From NCBI RefSeq assembly GCF_031348265.1, contig NZ_CP133771.1, positions 7,378,001-7,442,000 on the forward strand: a stretch of DNA of 64,000 nucleotides, written 5' to 3'. Shown here piece by piece: positions 52,161 to 61,429 of the stretch. This DNA comes from Streptomyces collinus (GTDB taxonomy: Bacteria; Actinomycetota; Actinomycetes; Streptomycetales; Streptomycetaceae). Below the pieces are notes generated by a model that saw only the letters and a program-made list of their open reading frames with translations, had not been told where the DNA came from and made no database searches. Numbering within the stretch: position 1 is the first letter of the stretch; every line of letters starts with the position of its first letter. A program made the position numbers and the translations under genes.

Positions 52161-55100
52161 GTGCACAGAACCAGACCCAGAAGCACCGCCACCCCCAGGC
52201 GGCCCGGACTTCGCACCACCGTCGCCCTGTTCACCGGCCTGCTCCTCGCCGTGGGCACCCCGGCCACCGTCGCCGGAGCCCACCCCGGCCACCCGGAGCA
52301 CGACGAACCGGCAGCCGCCGAGGGCCAGTTCCAGCAGGTGCCGCTCGCCAAGGGCGAGCCCGAGACGGGCGAGCCGATGTCGCTCGCCGTGCTCCCCGAC
52401 CGCAGCGTGCTGCACACCTCGCGCGACGGCACCCTGCGCCTCACCGACCAGGGCGGCGTCACCAAGGTGGCCGGCAAGATCCCCGTCTACAGCCACGACG
52501 AGGAAGGCCTCCAAGGCGTCGGCATCGACCCGGACTTCAAGAACAACCGGGCGGTCTACCTCTACTACGCCCCGCCGCTCGACACCCCCGCGGGCGACGC
52601 CCCGGAGACCGGCACCGCCGAGGACTTCAAGAAGTTCGACGGAGTCAACCGCCTCTCCCGCTTCGTGCTCAACGCCAACGGCACGCTGAACATGTCCAGT
52701 GAGAAGAAGGTCCTGGACGTCGCGGCCTCCCGGGGCATCTGCTGCCACGTCGGCGGCGACATCGACTTCGACGCGGACGGCAACCTCTACCTCTCGACCG
52801 GCGACGACACCAACCCCTTCGCCTCCGACGGCTACACGCCGATCGACGACCGGCCGAACCGCAATCCGGCGTTCGACGCCCGCCGCAGCTCCGGCAACAC
52901 CAACGACCTGCGCGGCAAGATCCTCCGCATCAAGGTCGCCGAGGACGGCTCCTACACCGTCCCGGAGGGCAACCTCTTCGCCCCGGGCACCGAGAAGACC
53001 CGCCCCGAGATCTACGCGATGGGCTTCCGCAACCCGTTCCGGATGAGCGTCGACGACAAGACCGGCACCGTCTACGTCGGCGACTACGGCCCGGACGCCG
53101 GCGCCGCCGACCCGAAGCGCGGCCCCGGCGGGCAGGTCGAGTTCGCCAAGGTGACCAAGCCCGCCAACTTCGGCTGGCCCTTCTGCACCGGCGACAACGA
53201 CCCTTACGTCGACTACGACTTCGCCACCAAAGAGTCCGGCCAGCCGTTCGACTGCGCAGCCCCCAAGAACACCTCGCCGTACAACACGGGCCTCACCGAC
53301 CTGCCGCCCGCCGAGGCCGCCTGGATCCCGTACGACGGCGGATCCCGGCCCGAGTTCGGCAGCGGCTCCGAGTCCCCGATGGCGGGCCCGGTCTACCGCT
53401 ACGACCCCGGGCTGAACTCCAGCGTGAAGTTCCCCGAAGCGTACGACGGCGACTTCTTCGCCGGTGAGTTCGGCCGCCGCTGGATCAAGCGCATCGAGCA
53501 GAACGCCGACGGCTCCGTCGCGAAGATCAACGACTTCCCGTGGACCGGCACCCAGATCATGGACATGGAGTTCGGCCCCGACGGCGCGCTCTACGTCCTC
53601 GACTACGGCGTCTCCTGGTTCCAGGGCGACGAGAACTCCGCCCTGTACCGGATCGAGAACGCCGAGGACGGCTTCTCGCCGATCGCCGAGGTGAACGCCG
53701 ACAAGACGTCCGGCGCGGCCGGTCTGAAGGTGAAGTTCACCGCCTCCGCCAAGGACGCCGACTCCACGAACCTCACTTACAGCTGGGACTTCGGCGACGG
53801 CACCAAGGGCGAGGGTCTCAACCCCACCCACCGCTACAAGAAGGTCGGCACCTACAGCGCGACCTTCACGGCCAAGGACCCCGAGGGCAACACCGGCAAC
53901 GCCAGCATCCGGATCGTGGTCGGCAACACCGAGCCCAAGGTGAAGATCGACATCCCGGGCAACGGCGCCCTGGCCGAGTTCGGCAAGCCCGTCCCGTTCA
54001 AGGTGACCGTCACCGACCCCGAGGAGACCGTCGACTGCTCCAAGGTCAAGGTCACCTACAGCCTCGGCCACGACTCCCACGCCCACGAACTGACCAGCGA
54101 GATGGGCTGCGAGGGCACCCTGACGCCGCCCCCCGGTGACGGCGGCCACGACCCCAACGCCAACATCTACGGCGTCGTCGGCGCCGGCTACACCGACGGC
54201 GGGGCGAACGGCCAGGAGCCCCTGACCGGCACCGCCCGCACCGTCCTCCAGCCGCTGCACCGCCAGGGCGAGCACTTCACCACCCAGTCGGGCGTGTCGG
54301 TCATCACCAAGACCGGCGCCAACGGCGGCAAGACCGTCGGCGACATCAACGACGGCGACTGGATCTCCTTCACCCCCTACCGGTTCGACGGTCAGAAGAA
54401 GATGACCGTGCGGGCCTCCTCCGGCGGCGCGGGCGGCTTCGTCGAGCTGCGCACCGGCTCCCCCGACGGACCGCTGCACGGCTCGGCCTACATTCCGCCG
54501 ACCGGCGGCTGGGAGACGTTCCAGAACGTCGACGTGCCCCTGCGGTCGCTGCCGAAGAAGACCACGGACATCTACCTGGTCTTCAAGGGCGGTGAGGGCG
54601 CGCTGTTCGACGTGGACGACTTCGAGTTCTCCAAGGAGCCCTTCAAGGGCGGCAAGAAGGTCCTGGTCTTCTCCAAGACCGCCGGCTTCCGGCACGACTC
54701 CATCCCGGCCGGCATCGCCGCGCTCAAGGAACTCGGCGGCCCGGCCGGCATCACGGTCGACGCCACCGAGGAGGCCAGGCAGTTCACCACGGCCAACCTC
54801 GCCAAGTACGACGCCGTCGCCTTCCTGTCCACCACGGGCGACGTCCTCAACGCCGAACAGCAGAAGGCGTTCGAGAACTACGTGGCGGGCGGTGGCGGCT
54901 ACATGGGCATCCACGCCGCCGCCGACACCGAGTACGACTGGGAGTTCTACGGCGGCCTCGTCGGCGCCTACTTCGACTCGCACCCGGCCATCCAGAAGGC
55001 CACCGTCCGCGTCGAGGACCACGACCACCCGTCCACCGGGCACCTCGACGACGCCTGGGAGCGCACCGACGAGTGGTACAACTACCGCACCAACCCGCGG

Positions 55101-55883
55101 GAGAAGGCCAAGGTCCTCGCCACCCTGGACGAGACCACCTACCAGGGCGGCACCATGAAGGGCGATCACCCGATCGCCTGGTGCCAGAGCTACGGCGGCG
55201 GCCGCTCCTTCTACACCGGCGGCGGCCACACCAAGGAGTCCTACGCCGAAGAAGCCTTCCGCGCCCACCTGCTCGGCGGCCTCCAGTACGCCACCGGCCA
55301 GGTGAAGGCGGACTGCAAGCCGGGCAAGGACTACCGCAAGATCTTCAACGGCCAGACCCTGGACGGCTGGAAGCAGGCCGGCCCCGGCACGTTCGTCGTC
55401 AAGGACGGCGTCATGGAGTCCGAGGGCGGCATGGGTCTGCTCTGGTACCAGGCCAAGGAACTCACGTCGTACTCGCTCAAGCTCGACTGGAAGATGCGGG
55501 GCGACGACAACTCCGGGATCTTCGTGGGCTTCCCCGCCTCCGACGACCCCTGGTCCGCGGTGAACAAGGGCTACGAGATCCAGATCGACGCCACCGACGC
55601 AGCCGACCGCACCACGGGCTCCGTCTACTCCTTCAAATCGGCCAACATCAAGGCCCGTGACCAGGTTCTGCGGCCGCCCGGCCAGTGGAACTCCTACGAG
55701 ATCAAGGTCCAGGGCGAACGCCTCCAGGTGTTCCTCAACGGAGTCAAGATCAACGACTTCACCAACAAGGACCCCCAGCGGAGCCTGACCGACGGCTACA
55801 TCGGCCTGCAGAACCACGGCGCCGCCGACCATGTCTCCTTCCGCAACATCCAGCTCAAGGAACTGCCCGTCCAGGGCCAGTGA
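52161..55883 (+). CDS. Secreted multidomain sugar-degrading protein: GSDH propeller-PKD-CBM6-ThuA-DUF1080
   Basis: 1240 residues from GTG 52161 (GGAGGG). Order: signal peptide (to about 42); glucose/sorbosone-dehydrogenase-type propeller, about 55-505 (CHVGGDIDFDADGNLYLSTGDD, EIYAMGFRNPFRMSVD); PKD, about 515-595 (YSWDFGDGTKGEGLNPTH); a small sandwich; CBM6-like, about 680-830 (NDGDWISFTPYRF); ThuA, about 835-1040 (KKVLVFSKTAGFRHDSIPAG, GGYMGIHAAADTEYDWEFYGG); DUF1080, about 1055-1238 (IFNGQTLDGWKQAG, NSGIFVGF). DUF1080 proteins have been shown to hydrolyse 3-keto-glycosides, and ThuA is linked to 3-keto-trehalose use. The protein could oxidise and split glycosides outside the cell. Confidence 0.92.
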   Translation: MHRTRPRSTATPRRPGLRTTVALFTGLLLAVGTPATVAGAHPGHPEHDEPAAAEGQFQQVPLAKGEPETGEPMSLAVLPDRSVLHTSRDGTLRLTDQGGVTKVAGKIPVYSHDEEGLQGVGIDPDFKNNRAVYLYYAPPLDTPAGDAPETGTAEDFKKFDGVNRLSRFVLNANGTLNMSSEKKVLDVAASRGICCHVGGDIDFDADGNLYLSTGDDTNPFASDGYTPIDDRPNRNPAFDARRSSGNTNDLRGKILRIKVAEDGSYTVPEGNLFAPGTEKTRPEIYAMGFRNPFRMSVDDKTGTVYVGDYGPDAGAADPKRGPGGQVEFAKVTKPANFGWPFCTGDNDPYVDYDFATKESGQPFDCAAPKNTSPYNTGLTDLPPAEAAWIPYDGGSRPEFGSGSESPMAGPVYRYDPGLNSSVKFPEAYDGDFFAGEFGRRWIKRIEQNADGSVAKINDFPWTGTQIMDMEFGPDGALYVLDYGVSWFQGDENSALYRIENAEDGFSPIAEVNADKTSGAAGLKVKFTASAKDADSTNLTYSWDFGDGTKGEGLNPTHRYKKVGTYSATFTAKDPEGNTGNASIRIVVGNTEPKVKIDIPGNGALAEFGKPVPFKVTVTDPEETVDCSKVKVTYSLGHDSHAHELTSEMGCEGTLTPPPGDGGHDPNANIYGVVGAGYTDGGANGQEPLTGTARTVLQPLHRQGEHFTTQSGVSVITKTGANGGKTVGDINDGDWISFTPYRFDGQKKMTVRASSGGAGGFVELRTGSPDGPLHGSAYIPPTGGWETFQNVDVPLRSLPKKTTDIYLVFKGGEGALFDVDDFEFSKEPFKGGKKVLVFSKTAGFRHDSIPAGIAALKELGGPAGITVDATEEARQFTTANLAKYDAVAFLSTTGDVLNAEQQKAFENYVAGGGGYMGIHAAADTEYDWEFYGGLVGAYFDSHPAIQKATVRVEDHDHPSTGHLDDAWERTDEWYNYRTNPREKAKVLATLDETTYQGGTMKGDHPIAWCQSYGGGRSFYTGGGHTKESYAEEAFRAHLLGGLQYATGQVKADCKPGKDYRKIFNGQTLDGWKQAGPGTFVVKDGVMESEGGMGLLWYQAKELTSYSLKLDWKMRGDDNSGIFVGFPASDDPWSAVNKGYEIQIDATDAADRTTGSVYSFKSANIKARDQVLRPPGQWNSYEIKVQGERLQVFLNGVKINDFTNKDPQRSLTDGYIGLQNHGAADHVSFRNIQLKELPVQGQ

Positions 55884-55887
55884 ACGG

Positions 55888-55921
55888 CGGCGGGCGGGGG
55901 ACGCCGGACCCCCGCCCGCCG
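55888..55921 (+). terminator. Perfect 13-bp GC hairpin
   Basis: Positions 55888-55900 pair with 55909-55921 around ACGCCGGA, 5 bp after the stop of the multidomain protein. It separates that gene from the ebo-type operon 47 bp later. Confidence 0.9.
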
Positions 55922-55967
55922 TCTCCGTCCCTCCCCCCGGGGCTCGCGCACGATCAGGAGGCTGCCC

Positions 55968-57191
55968 ATGTCCGCGTCCCTCTCCCGACCGCGTGTGGGG
56001 GTGTGGCTGATCGGAGCCAGAGGCTCCGTCGCCACCACCGTCGTCACGGGGTGCGCCGCCGTCACCGCGGGACTGCACCCGCCCACCGGCATGGTCACCG
56101 AGACACCGGCGTTCACCGACAGCGGCCTTCCCGCCCTGTCCGACCTCGTCTTCGGCGGTCACGACACCCTCGACTGCCCCCTGCCCAAACGCGCCGAGAC
56201 CCTCACCGCCGGCGGCGTCCTCCCCCCGGGCGTCGCCACCGCCGTCTCGGCCGAACTGGCCATCGCCGACCGGGAGATCAGACCCGGCGGCCCCACACCG
56301 GGGGACACCAGGAGCGAGGCCGAACTGATCACGGCCTTCGCCGACGACCTACGCGACTTCGTGCGCCGCCACGCCCTGGAACGCGCCGTGGTCGTGAACG
56401 TCGCCTCCACCGAACCCGCCTCCCAGGGGCCCGGCGCCCCACTCCCGGCCAGCGCCCTCTACGCCCTGGCCGCCCTGCGCGCGGGCTGCCCCTACATCAA
56501 CTTCACCCCCTCCGAGGGCATGCACCACCCCGTCGCCGCCCGCGAGGCCGGGCACAGCGGCCTGCCGTACGCCGGCCGGGACGGCAAGACCGGGCAGACG
56601 CTGCTGCGAGCCGTGTTGGGCCCGATGTTCGCCCAGCGGGCGCTGAGGGTCCGGGCCTGGTCCGGCACCAACCTGCTCGGCGGCGGAGACGGCGCGGCCC
56701 TCGCCGACCCGGCCGCCGCGGCGGCGAAGAACGCGGGCAAGGAACGCGTCCTCGCCGACACCCTCGGCACCGTCCCCGAGGGCGAGGTCCACATCGACGA
56801 CGTCCCGGCCCTCGGCGACTGGAAGACCGCCTGGGACCACATCGCCTTCGACGGCTTCCTCGGCACCCGCATGATCCTCCAGACCACCTGGCAGGGCTGC
56901 GACTCGGCCCTCGCGGCACCCCTGGTGCTGGACCTGGCCCGCCTGACCGCCCGCGCCCACGAGGCAGGACTGTCCGGTCCCCTCGGCGCGCTCGGCTTCT
57001 ACTTCAAGGACCCGGTCGGGGAGGGTCCCGCGGGGTTGTCCGAGCAGTACGAGGAACTGGTCCGCTTCGGGCAGAGGCTCGGGCGGGCCGGTGGAGAGGG
57101 CGGCCGTGGCGCGCGGTCGGTGAGGGACACCGGGGAGAGGGAGACGAGGAAGAGGGAAACGGGGGAGAGGGAGACGGGGGGAGTGCTGTGA
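55968..57191 (+). CDS. Inositol-3-phosphate synthase-like cyclase, first gene of the ebo-type operon
   Basis: 407 residues behind AGGAGG. The INO1 fold is visible: VGVWLIGARGSVATTVVTGC (NAD loop), VVVNVASTEP, YINFTPSEGMHHP, GRDGKTGQTLLRAVLGPMFAQRALRVRAWSGTNLLGGGDGAALADP, and the catalytic Lys region SALAAPLVLDLARL. INO1 enzymes cyclise glucose-6-phosphate to inositol-3-phosphate with NAD. The C-terminus ends in a low-complexity RETGERETGG tail (57120-57183). It heads seven coupled genes. In other ebo clusters a dehydroquinate-synthase-like cyclase, EboD, takes this role, so the true substrate may differ from glucose-6-phosphate. Confidence 0.9.
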   Translation: MSASLSRPRVGVWLIGARGSVATTVVTGCAAVTAGLHPPTGMVTETPAFTDSGLPALSDLVFGGHDTLDCPLPKRAETLTAGGVLPPGVATAVSAELAIADREIRPGGPTPGDTRSEAELITAFADDLRDFVRRHALERAVVVNVASTEPASQGPGAPLPASALYALAALRAGCPYINFTPSEGMHHPVAAREAGHSGLPYAGRDGKTGQTLLRAVLGPMFAQRALRVRAWSGTNLLGGGDGAALADPAAAAAKNAGKERVLADTLGTVPEGEVHIDDVPALGDWKTAWDHIAFDGFLGTRMILQTTWQGCDSALAAPLVLDLARLTARAHEAGLSGPLGALGFYFKDPVGEGPAGLSEQYEELVRFGQRLGRAGGEGGRGARSVRDTGERETRKRETGERETGGVL

Positions 57192-58453
57192 CCCTGCGCC
57201 GGAACTCCTGCGGATGCCGCGACGGCGCGTCCGGGGGCGACGCCCGTGGAGGCATCACCAGCGATGCCTGTGGAGGCGTTGCCAGTGGTGTCGATGGTGG
57301 TGCCGACGGTGGCGTTGCCGGTGGTGCCGACGGTGGCGTTGCCGGTGGTGCCGCCGGTGGTGCCCACGGTGGCGTTGTCGGTGGTGCCCACGGTGGTGTC
57401 GCCGGTGGTGCCCACGGTGGTGTCGCCGGTGGTGCCGACAATGGGGTCGCCAGTGGCACCGACGGTCGCATCACCGACGGCACGGCGCCCTGCGCATGCG
57501 CAGGCCGCTCACGGCGTCGCCGCGCCTGGGCCGAACTCCTGCGTCTGCCGGCCCTGTTCAGCGTCCCGGGGGACGCCCTGGCCGGCGCGGCCGCCACCGG
57601 TTCGGCACCCGGCTCCCGCACCTTGCTCGCCATCGGTTCCTCCCTCTGCCTCTACGAAGCCGGCATGGCCCTCAACGACTGGGCGGACCGCGACATCGAC
57701 GCCGTCGAACGCCCGCACCGCCCCCTGCCCTCCGGCCGCGTCCGGCCCGCCGCCGCACTCACGGCGGCCTGCGCCCTCACCGGCGCCGGACTGGCCCTGG
57801 CAGCGAGCGCGGGCCGCCCGGCCCTGGCCGTCGCCGCGCCCCTGGCGGCAACCGTCTGGGCGTACGACCTCGGCCTGAAGCACACACCCGCCGGGCCCGT
57901 GGCCATGGGCGCGGCCCGCGGCCTCGACCTGCTCCTGGGAGCCGCGGCCACGACAGGCCATGCCCGCGCCGCCCTGCCCTCCGCGGGCCTCCTCGGCACC
58001 CACACCCTGGCCGTCACCACGGTCTCCCGCCAGGAGGCCCGGGGAGGCTCACCGCTGGCCCCCCTGGCGGCGCTGGCGACAACGGCTCTGCTGACCCGAC
58101 AGATGACGCGTCGCTCCGCCCCGCCGATGAGAGGCCGCCGACCGGAGACTGGGACCGCCCACCGGCTGACGGGTCCCCGTTGGCCGGCCCTGCACCCCGG
58201 GCAGGACTCCGTGGCGCTGTTCACCACCGCCCTCGGAGCCGCCTACGCGGCGACGGCCGCCCGCCCCTACTTCCACGCTGCCCTGAATCCCTCACCTCCT
58301 CTCACCCAACGCGCTGTCGGCGCCGGAATCCGCGCAACCATCCCCCTCCAGGCCACCCTGGCGGCCCGCTCCCGGGGCACGGCCACCTCCCTCCTCATTG
58401 CGGCTCTGGCCCCACTCGGAGCGAGGTTCGCGAAGAAGGTGAGCGTCACATGA
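57188..58453 (+). CDS. eboC: UbiA-family prenyltransferase (EboC-like) with Gly-rich repeat N-terminus
   Basis: 421 residues from GTG 57188 (GTGA overlap with the cyclase stop). The first ~95 residues are a glycine-rich repeat (GGVAGGAD units). The membrane part from about residue 115 has the first Asp motif as ALNDWADRDIDAVERPHRPLPSG, a close match to the UbiA NDxxDxxxD motif, and AYDLGLKHTPAGPVAMGAARGLDLLLGA in the second region. It would attach a prenyl chain to a polar acceptor, possibly the cyclitol made by the upstream enzyme. Related Streptomyces proteins are annotated as SCO3242-type prenyltransferases. Confidence 0.88.
   Translation: MTLRRNSCGCRDGASGGDARGGITSDACGGVASGVDGGADGGVAGGADGGVAGGAAGGAHGGVVGGAHGGVAGGAHGGVAGGADNGVASGTDGRITDGTAPCACAGRSRRRRAWAELLRLPALFSVPGDALAGAAATGSAPGSRTLLAIGSSLCLYEAGMALNDWADRDIDAVERPHRPLPSGRVRPAAALTAACALTGAGLALAASAGRPALAVAAPLAATVWAYDLGLKHTPAGPVAMGAARGLDLLLGAAATTGHARAALPSAGLLGTHTLAVTTVSRQEARGGSPLAPLAALATTALLTRQMTRRSAPPMRGRRPETGTAHRLTGPRWPALHPGQDSVALFTTALGAAYAATAARPYFHAALNPSPPLTQRAVGAGIRATIPLQATLAARSRGTATSLLIAALAPLGARFAKKVSVT
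57278..57469 (+). repeat. 12-bp tandem repeat encoding GGVA/GGA(D/H)
   Basis: Sixteen degenerate 12-bp units, best seen as GGTGGTGCCGAC and GGTGGCGTTGCC alternating with a 24-bp period. The unit length keeps the reading frame. It forms the N-terminal tail of the prenyltransferase. Confidence 0.9.
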
Positions 58454-59760
58454 GCCCCGAAGCCCGGACCTCGGAGACCAGCGAGGCCAGGGCCTCACAC
58501 ACAACTCGGGCTGTCTCACCCACCAGCCCCACTCAGGGCTCTGCCTCATCCGACCCCACCGCCCGGGCCGCTGCCTCGCCCGCCTCGGCCCACCGGCCTC
58601 AAGGGGCGCGGGGAACTGCGCGACCAGCCCCCACCAGCCCGCAGCCGGACGGCCCGCAGCCGGACGGCCCGCAGCCGGACGGCCCGCAGTCGGCCGGCCC
58701 GCAGTCGGCCGGCATCAGGGATGCCGCCGTGTCCGACGCCCCCTCCGTCCGGGCCGCCGCCTCGCCCGACGCCGCTCCTGCGACCACCGCCCCGCCGGGC
58801 GGCGCCGTCCCTTCCCTCCGCTTCGGCTACGGCACCAACGGTCTCGCCGATCTCCGGCTCGACGACGCCCTCTCGCTCCTCGCCGACCTCGGCTACGACG
58901 GCGTCGGACTGACCCTCGACCACATGCACCTCGACCCGCTCGCCCCCGGCCTCGCCGCCCGTACCCGCCGGGTCGCGCAGCGGCTGGACGCGCTCGGGCT
59001 GGGCGTCACCGTCGAGACGGGTGCCCGCTACGTGCTCGACCCCCGCCGTAAGCACGGCCCGTCCCTGCTGGACCCGGACCCCGAGGACCGGGCCCGCCGC
59101 ACCGACCTGCTCGCCCGGGCCGTCCAAGTCGCCGCCGACCTCGGCGCGCACGCGGTGCACTGCTTCAGCGGGACCGTGCCGGAGGGAACCGGCACCGACA
59201 CCGCGTGGAAGCGCCTCGCCGAGTCCCTCGCTCCCGTCCTGGACGCCGCCGCCTCCGCGGGCATCCCGCTCGCCGTCGAACCCGAGCCGGGCCACCTCCT
59301 CGCCACCCTGGCCGACTTCCACCACCTCCGCCGTTCCCTCGGCGACCCCGAACTCCTCGGCCTCACCCTGGACATCGGCCACTGTCAGTGCCTCGAACCC
59401 CTCTCTCCCGCCGACTGCGTGCGGGCCGCCGCCCCCTGGCTGCGGCACGTCCAGATCGAGGACATGCGGCGCGGCGTCCACGAACACCTCCCGTTCGGCG
59501 AGGGGGAGATCGACTTCCCGCCGGTCCTCGCGGCCCTCGCCGCCACCGGTTACCAGGGCCTGACCGTCGTCGAACTGCCCCGCCACTCCCACGCCGGCCC
59601 TCACTTCGCCGCGCACTCCCTGCCGTTCCTCCGCCACGCCGAGCGGACAGCGGCCACCGCCTCGCCCGGCACCGCCCCGCCCGGCCCCGCTGAGGCCTTC
59701 CAGCAGACCGCGCCACCCCACGGCGCTCCCTCCACCGCCCCTGAAGGGAGCAGCAGATGA
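58450..59760 (+). CDS. Sugar phosphate isomerase/epimerase with disordered N-terminus
   Basis: 436 residues; the ATG overlaps the prenyltransferase stop (ATGA). Residues 1-120 are low-complexity Ala/Pro/Ser/Gln, including QPDGP repeats. The TIM barrel begins at LRFGYGTNGLADLRLDDALSLLADLGYDGVGLTLD and has the metal-site strands AHAVHCFSGTVPEG, PLAVEPEPGHLLATL, LGLTLDIGHCQCLEP and RHVQIEDMRRGVHEHLPFGEGEIDF. It resembles the isomerase gene next to INO1 in other Streptomyces. It probably interconverts cyclitol or keto-sugar intermediates for the ebo pathway. Confidence 0.88.
   Translation: MSPEARTSETSEARASHTTRAVSPTSPTQGSASSDPTARAAASPASAHRPQGARGTARPAPTSPQPDGPQPDGPQPDGPQSAGPQSAGIRDAAVSDAPSVRAAASPDAAPATTAPPGGAVPSLRFGYGTNGLADLRLDDALSLLADLGYDGVGLTLDHMHLDPLAPGLAARTRRVAQRLDALGLGVTVETGARYVLDPRRKHGPSLLDPDPEDRARRTDLLARAVQVAADLGAHAVHCFSGTVPEGTGTDTAWKRLAESLAPVLDAAASAGIPLAVEPEPGHLLATLADFHHLRRSLGDPELLGLTLDIGHCQCLEPLSPADCVRAAAPWLRHVQIEDMRRGVHEHLPFGEGEIDFPPVLAALAATGYQGLTVVELPRHSHAGPHFAAHSLPFLRHAERTAATASPGTAPPGPAEAFQQTAPPHGAPSTAPEGSSR
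58642..58716 (+). repeat. 15-bp tandem repeat encoding QPDGP
   Basis: Three identical copies of CAGCCGGACGGCCCG (58642-58686) and two variants (CAGTCGGCCGGCCCG type, 58687-58716). In frame; codes for part of the disordered N-terminus of the isomerase. Confidence 0.9.
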
Positions 59761-60515
59761 GCCACCCCCGCACCACTCCCACGGCGAGAACCGGGAGCGC
59801 CCAGGACACCCCGAGCGCCAGAACCCACACCGGCGAACCCACCCCTGACACCGCCTCCACCTCCATCCGCCCCTCCCTCACAGACCTTCGCCACCACCTC
59901 ACCACCCACCTGGACCCACCCGCCCGCACCTGGCTCGACCACGCCCTCGACGAGGCAGCCGCCCACCCCGGCCTTCACGGGCCCATCTCCGTATGGGAGC
60001 TGCGGCTCGCCGAAGCCGGCCGGCGCTGCGGCCCCGCACACGCCGACGCCGCACGGGTCCTGATCCTCGACGCGGCCCGCGCCGGCACCGACGCGCTGAC
60101 CCGGGTGTACTTCCAGGGCACCGCCGACGAACGCCGAGCCGTGCTGCACGCCCTGCCCCACCTCGTGTCCGGCCCGGGCGCCCTCCCACTGATCGAGGAC
60201 GCCCTGCGCACCAACGACACCCGGCTCCTCAGCGCCGCCGTCGGCCCCTACGCCGCCCGGCACCTGACGGCCCACGCCTGGCGTCATGCCGTGCTGAAGT
60301 GCCTGTTCACCGGCGTCCCCGTCGATCACGTGGCGGACCTGCCCCGGCGCGCCGCCGGCGACGGCGAACTCGCCCGCATGCTGGCCGACTACGCCGCCGA
60401 ACGCACCGCAGCCGGCCGCTCCGTCCCCGAGGACCTGGACCGCGTCCTGGACCTGACCGAGTCCGTCACCCCGGCTGCCCCGGGCACTGACCACCCCCAC
60501 GGCAAGGAGTCCTGA
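59757..60515 (+). CDS. eboA: EboA-family protein
   Basis: 252 residues, overlapping the isomerase by 4 bp. After a low-complexity N-terminus comes a helical repeat-like region typical of EboA: RVYFQGTADERRAVLHALPHL, LIEDALRTNDTRLLSAAVGPYAARHLTAHAWRHAVLKCLFTGVPVDHVADLPRRA and ARMLADYAAERTAAGRSVPEDL. EboA proteins have no known activity but mark ebo clusters, which in cyanobacteria are linked to moving scytonemin precursors to the periplasm. Confidence 0.88.
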   Translation: MSHPRTTPTARTGSAQDTPSARTHTGEPTPDTASTSIRPSLTDLRHHLTTHLDPPARTWLDHALDEAAAHPGLHGPISVWELRLAEAGRRCGPAHADAARVLILDAARAGTDALTRVYFQGTADERRAVLHALPHLVSGPGALPLIEDALRTNDTRLLSAAVGPYAARHLTAHAWRHAVLKCLFTGVPVDHVADLPRRAAGDGELARMLADYAAERTAAGRSVPEDLDRVLDLTESVTPAAPGTDHPHGKES

Positions 60516-61426
60516 TGCGCATCTTCGACCCCCACATCCACATGACATCCCGGACCACCGACGACTACGAGGCCATGTACGCAGCCGGTGTGCGTGCCGT
60601 CGTCGAGCCTTCCTTCTGGCTGGGCCAGCCCCGCACCTCGCCCGCCTCCTTCCGTGACTACTTCGATTCCCTCCTCGGCTGGGAGCCCTTCCGGGCAGCG
60701 CAGTACGGCATCGCCCACCACTGCACGATCGCCCTCAATCCCAAGGAGGCGAACGACCCGCGCTGCGCGCCCGTCCTCGACGAGCTGCCGCGTTATCTCG
60801 TCAAGGACAACGTCGTGGCCGTCGGGGAGATCGGCTATGACTCCATGACCCCTGCGGAGGACACCGCCCTCGCCGCGCAACTTCAGCTCGCGGCCGACCA
60901 CGGACTGCCCGCCCTCGTGCACACCCCCCACCGCGACAAGCTCGCCGGGCTGCGCCGCACCCTCGACGTCGTCCGGGAGTCCGCCCTGCCCGCGGACCGC
61001 GTCCTGGTCGACCACCTCAACGAGACCACCGTCAAGGAGACCAGGGACAGCGGCTGCTGGCTGGGCTTCTCCGTCTATCCCGACACCAAGATGGACGAGG
61101 AACGCATGGTCGCGATCCTGCGCTCCCACGGGACCGAACAGGTCCTGGTGAACTCCGCAGCCGACTGGGGAAAGAGCGACCCCCTCAAGACCCGCAAGGT
61201 CGGCGACCTGATGCTGGCCGAGGGCTTCGACGAGGACGACGTCGACCAGGTGCTGTGGCGCAACCCCGTCGCCTTCTATGGACTCAGCGGCCGCCTCAGC
61301 CTCGACGTCACCGGTACGGAGGCCACCCACGAGGGCAACTCCATCTTGCGCGGCGCCCCGCGGGATCCGTACGAACCGGACACCGGCGCCGGCACGCCGG
61401 GCCGCGTGACCCCCGCGGAGGCGTGA
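60515..61426 (+). CDS. eboB: TatD-family metal-dependent hydrolase (EboB-like)
   Basis: 303 residues. The amidohydrolase metal site is visible: DPHIHM at the N-terminus (HxH), VAVGEIGYDSM (Glu), ALVHTPHRDK (His), VLVDHLNETT (His) and NSAADWGKSDP (Asp). TatD proteins hydrolyse phosphoesters or nucleic acids, but the ebo members are a separate branch with unknown substrate. Its ATG overlaps the EboA stop (TGATG). Confidence 0.9.
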   Translation: MRIFDPHIHMTSRTTDDYEAMYAAGVRAVVEPSFWLGQPRTSPASFRDYFDSLLGWEPFRAAQYGIAHHCTIALNPKEANDPRCAPVLDELPRYLVKDNVVAVGEIGYDSMTPAEDTALAAQLQLAADHGLPALVHTPHRDKLAGLRRTLDVVRESALPADRVLVDHLNETTVKETRDSGCWLGFSVYPDTKMDEERMVAILRSHGTEQVLVNSAADWGKSDPLKTRKVGDLMLAEGFDEDDVDQVLWRNPVAFYGLSGRLSLDVTGTEATHEGNSILRGAPRDPYEPDTGAGTPGRVTPAEA

Positions 61427-61429
61427 ACC

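Noticed and set aside
49608..56162. A stop-free reverse-strand frame of more than 2000 codons opposite the sugar locus
   Set aside because: It lies antisense to well-supported genes (binding protein, oxidoreductase, isomerase, multidomain enzyme) and has composition typical of antisense frames in high-GC DNA. No domain is recognisable.
57278..57469. Possible CRISPR array or minisatellite of non-coding type
   Set aside because: Units are 12 bp, contiguous, without unique spacers, and in frame with the prenyltransferase; this is a coding tandem repeat.
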